From Pavlovales sp. CCMP2436 (lineage: Eukaryota; Haptophyta; Pavlovophyceae; Pavlovales): 19,295 nt of DNA. Position 1 is the first letter of the stretch. The number at the start of each line of letters is the position of its first letter. The position numbers and the translations under genes are program-made. The DNA lies in the NCBI GenBank assembly GCA_026770615.1, contig MU631311.1, positions 802,580 through 821,874 on the forward strand, in the 5' to 3' direction. Positions 16,455 through 19,295 of this stretch are shown piece by piece. The notes under the pieces are model-generated. The model worked only from the letters and a program-made list of their open reading frames with translations. It searched no databases and was not told the origin of the DNA.

Positions 16455-17459
16455 TAGAGGCCACGCGCCTTCGCTGCACAATAGGGCCCCATGTAGCAAG
16501 AGAACGCTTGTGCGGCCCCCCTGAACGCGATGGCCTAGGTCTGGTGGACTCGCGTGCCCAAAACGCGGGCGAAAAAGTATCAGCCATGCTGCGCCTTCTC
16601 AACTCACCCGCGGAATCCGCAACGCAAGCCCTCGCGGCACATGCATTGAGTATCGCCCAAAACGGACCCGCGAGACAAGCCAAGGCAAAAACGATGCCCA
16701 CCGCAAGGGGGGCGATCAAAAGTCTTTTCGAAGCACCCCAGGGGGAAGAAAAATGGAACATATTCGAGAACTATGCATGCCTGCAGACGACACCCATGGG
16801 CGAGCTCGCCCCTATCCTACTATGGCCAGCCCAAAGCGTCACCCACCGCGCAAAACCCTAGGTGGCTTCGGTCACCCGAGCAGCATTGAGCGCCTGTAGT
16901 GTACTCAACTTGGCAAAACTGCGCACCGCAAGTACTGCCCCCACTTTAAGTGACACTGATAGACAATTAACAGCCATAAGTGCAGCCGAAGAAGACATAT
17001 TAAGGACAAGCGGCAGCGCTATGAGGGACACGCTCATTGCTCTTCAAAATGCCCTACTGATGCATGCAAACACGGCTGCAGTAACGAAAGCAGCCAAGAC
17101 CCTGTTCGCACAGGAATACAGGGGATCGCGGGCAATAAGAACGGCGCTTTTTGAGGCTGAGGCTGAGTTACTTAGCAAATTACATATAAGCAATTGTTAA
17201 AAGTTGGTTAAAATTACTATTGAAGGGCAAAAAAACGAGGCTCAGTTTCTTAACACGACGGTTTCTTTTTGCCCGAGATCCCCTGTATAGGCCAACATTT
17301 AGGCGATTAAAACACCTCGAGAAGCTGGAAATATTACGGGAAATCCTGCCCGCACTCACGTCGGCACTATGCGGACCTATGTGCTTCCGGCTATTCACAC
17401 GCCACACAACACTCATACGTGCACTCAGCACTCAGACACCAACCACCGACAGCGGATAA
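16337..17459 (+). pseudogene. Retrotransposon linker between RT and RNase H, split by MITE
   Basis: Continues the pol polyprotein in a second frame. Ala/Leu-rich helical sequence (DGLGLVDSRAQNAGEKVSAM; ATQALAAHALSIAQNG; NALLMHANTAAVTKAAKTLF) is typical of the region after the RT thumb. TAG at 16859-16861 interrupts but the frame continues. The MITE (17119-17285) splits it after AQE-Y. Deleting the MITE plus one TA continues the same frame into RPTFRRLKHLEKLEILRE, ending at TAA 17457-17459. No catalytic motif was recognised. Confidence 0.6.
17119..17285. mobile_element. MITE copy 2 (Tc1/mariner-like, TA target site)
   Basis: 167-bp element with CAGGGGATCGCGGGCAATA at the left end and its near-complement at the right, flanked by TA at 17117-17118 and 17286-17287. 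The first ~67 bases differ from copy 1 at about two positions and the last ~47 at about two, while the centre has diverged. No coding capacity. Insertion into the retrotransposon is exact: the host frame is continuous when the element and one TA are ignored. Confidence 0.92.
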
Positions 17460-18489
17460 ACCACAATTGTGCACCCCCCATGTTGGGGTCGACGGGTCAT
17501 TTATCAAACCAGATGGAAACGGCAAGGCTCGAGCAGCCGGTGCGGCGTGTTTTTACGTACTCCCATCACACCACATCCGCGGCACGACACGTGCGCCAGA
17601 GGCACACATCCTCACCTGCACATTCTTAGGCGATCAAACGGTTGTCCTCAATGCAGAATGCAATGCGGTCACACTTGCCTTACAAGCACTGACTCGCGAG
17701 CAAGAGCTATTCATCGGATGGGACCATGACACAGGCGTAAAACGCCTAGACTGGCATAGACGGCACCTAGACCGCAACCCTCTACCACATGGGTTAAGGG
17801 ATCCCACGAGCTATAATGCAAACCCTCACTTCTACCGCCTACTCAGCCTCAAGCAACGTGACGAGGCGCATGGCCGCTACAGGAACGCGACTCACACTGC
17901 GGCTCATACCAATTCGGATGACGAAGTAGCCAGAATTCTAAGTACCCCGGGAGCGGTACGTCACGACGACGCCTCGAGAGCTAGAATAGTGACAGCAGAG
18001 GCGCCAAAGAAAGTGACCCGGCTCTTCATCTCCACACGAAACGTCAACTGGCGTAGCCAGGCTAATTCGCCTCCCCACCTCCAACCCCCAGCTGTCATAA
18101 AGCTCGTGCAGAACGCATTGAGCGGATGGGGCTCAAAGGCAGTAGCAGTACACAGAGAAGCCGCCACAGTACAGCTCACAAAAAACACGCTCACGGCCCA
18201 GTGCTGGGCGATAGCGGCCACTGCGACAGGAGACATCATCACATCCGACCAACGAGCAGCACGCCATGCGCTAATAAACAGAGTTGCGAGGGATCGCCTA
18301 GAGAAGAGAGGCCCCGTCAAACATGCCCCCGGCATAGGTAGAATGGCCAATGTAGAAGCCATGTGGTTACAAGAGAGCACGACTGCTCTGTGTCTCCCAC
18401 GAGTTAGGGGGCAACAGCGACCCACGGAAAAGTACACCAAACACATGGCCAGATTGTTAGTCGGATCATACCGCCACAATGCCGAGTGA
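17419..18489 (+). pseudogene. RNase H domain and C-terminal region of retrotransposon pol
   Basis: A long uninterrupted frame (about 356 codons) in a third frame relative to RT. The N-terminal part is RNase H-like: first Asp in VGVDGSFIK (residue 25), Glu in LNAECNAVTLAL (residue 80), and an Asp in LFIGWDHDTG (102 or 104). This gives the D-E-D spacing of retroelement RNase H, which removes RNA from RNA-DNA hybrids. The rest (residues ~120-356) is basic and helical with no recognised motif, ending ARLLVGSYRHNAE before TGA 18487. The ATG at 17419 is unlikely to be a natural start, as it overlaps the end of the preceding frame. It is part of a frameshifted polyprotein. Confidence 0.7.
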
Positions 18490-18548
18490 GCAGCAGAATT
18501 TCCGGCGATAGCCACCACTAAATTACCATTGAGGGAAAGTCCGAAACA

Positions 18549-18965
18549 ATGGGCCTCACCTGCCCTCTATGCAAAGCACTCAACTCACAAGACATAAAGC
18601 AACACCTATACCACGAGTGCTCGGCAATGGAAAAGCACCGCCACGACCTCCACCGCTCTCTTGGCAAGGAACTGTCCCCACGCCTGGGACCCGCCAAATC
18701 AAAATCAATGGCAACACACATGATATCTCGGCCGGACTACTTCACTGGAAGGGTAGGATTAAGTGTCAAAGAAGAGCCCAGAAAGAAGCACGTCGACACC
18801 GGTGACGCACCCAAGCCCGGCGACTTACACTACACTCTCCTACGCCATAGCCTCAGAATGCACAAATCACGCGAAGCGGCAATTGAAGAATCAGCGGCGT
18901 CCACCAAGGACAATATATCTATATACGACGCGTATAAGTTTAAGGTAGCCATGTGGGCCGCCTAG
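18549..18965 (+). pseudogene. CCHC zinc knuckle and conserved C-terminal segment of pol
   Basis: Starts GLTCPLC and continues to HLYHEC: Cys5, Cys8, His19, Cys24, the C-x2-C-x10-H-x4-C arrangement of zinc knuckles found after RNase H/RT in LINEs (zf-RVT-like), probably nucleic-acid binding. It ends in KDNISIYDAYKFKVAMWAA, then TAG at 18963. The upstream copy has CAG (13998) at the same place, and the frame stays open after it, so the TAG is a C-to-T nonsense change. The real N-terminal link to the RNase H frame lies between 18490 and 18549 with a small indel. Confidence 0.7.
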
Positions 18966-19010
18966 ACCGCCGAGCGGGCAGCAAGAAAATTGAATCAAAA
19001 CACAGCATCA

Positions 19011-19295
19011 GCGGCCATACCACCTATACAATACGAGCCCATACCTCCAACGGACAGCATTGCTCAAAACAAGGAACCATCAGCCTTACCACCTATACAG
19101 TATGAGCCCACACCCCCAACAAACAGCATCGCTCAAAATGAAGCACCAGCGGCCACACCACCTATAAAATATGAGCCCATACCCCCAACGGACAGCATAT
19201 CTCAGAACAATGAACCATCAGCCTTACCTCCTATGCAATATGAGCCCATACCCCCAACAGACAGCATAGCCCAAAACGAAGCACCAGCGGCCATA
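19011..19295 (+). repeat. 69-bp tandem repeats encoding Pro-rich units
   Basis: Units begin at 19011, 19080, 19149, 19218 and 19287 (partial; continues beyond the window). Each encodes 23 residues of the form PPIQYEP(I/T)PPT(D/N)SI, followed by Q-N and E-P or A-P. Odd units start GCGGCCA and even units TCAGCC, giving a 138-bp two-unit higher-order period. The frame is open from 18966 to the window end, in the frame of the zinc-knuckle segment, so the repeats form the C-terminal tail of the retrotransposon protein. The upstream copy has a different, KR-rich tail at this position. Confidence 0.92.

Larger units (their letters stand above)
15384..19295 (+). mobile_element. Downstream non-LTR (LINE-type) retrotransposon, incomplete
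   Basis: Domain order is reverse transcriptase, thumb/linker, RNase H, CCHC knuckle, then Pro-rich repeats running off the window. The 5' side starts inside the RT fingers, with no upstream ORF1, endonuclease or finger domain, so the copy is 5' truncated or interrupted. There are in-frame stops at 15450, 15465, 15648, 16083, 16859 and 18963, with frame changes near 16340-16450, 17430-17480 and 18490-18545. It is inactive. The MITE at 17119 inserted later. Clade cannot be fixed from sight. RT plus RNase H without LTRs argues for a LINE clade with RNase H or a R2/CRE/NeSL-like relative. Confidence 0.75.

Noticed and set aside
19011..19295. CRISPR-like array
   Set aside because: The units are contiguous 69-bp coding repeats with no unique spacers.

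Overview
The window looks like a piece of a eukaryotic (probably protist or algal) nuclear chromosome built almost entirely from decayed mobile DNA. Three things suggest this: a non-LTR retrotransposon with reverse transcriptase and RNase H, two copies of one Tc1/mariner-like MITE with TA target duplications, and a capsid-encoding virus-like element interrupted by one of those MITEs. No bacterial operon signals, rRNA or tRNA were recognised. The host species cannot be named from the sequence.

Region 1 (1-1565) starts with a perfect hairpin and an AT-rich stretch of imperfect ~100-120 bp repeats. It is followed by a GC-rich, frameshifted gene of unknown function (about 600-1417, +).

Region 2 (about 1566-12745) is an integrated polinton-like-virus-type element. 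The left arm on the minus strand holds a double-jelly-roll-type major capsid protein, a small basic capsid-associated protein and a penton-like minor capsid protein. From a divergent intergenic region at 4100-4254 the plus strand reads a Pro-rich protein, an A32/FtsK-HerA packaging ATPase, a small unknown protein, decayed spike/fibre-like sequences with a discoidin-like carbohydrate-binding domain, and a class 3 lipase. The right arm on the minus strand carries two small unknown genes, a PD-(D/E)XK-like nuclease with a poly-Asp tail, and a long replication gene. The replication gene has a clear SF1 (RecD/Pif1-like) helicase at its C-terminal end, fused in frame to a region I tentatively read as a very divergent family B DNA polymerase palm. 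The ATPase and several small genes are intact. Capsid, penton, spike, lipase, nuclease and replicase carry nonsense codons, frameshifts, 64/68-bp tandem duplications or a MITE, so this is a dead provirus or an ageing element. No integrase, tyrosine recombinase or terminal inverted repeat was found.

Region 3 (12794-13825, minus) is a second GC-rich gene with an acidic disordered N-terminus and a basic C-terminus, frameshifted once, of unknown function.

Region 4 (about 13855-19295) holds two head-to-tail, diverged copies of one non-LTR retrotransposon family. The upstream copy keeps only the 3' coding tail (Pro/Thr-rich with KR-rich clusters). The downstream copy runs from the RT fingers through YMDD, thumb, RNase H and a CCHC zinc knuckle into 69-bp Pro-rich tandem repeats that leave the window. 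It is broken by stops and frameshifts and by a second MITE, whose removal with one TA restores the reading frame exactly.
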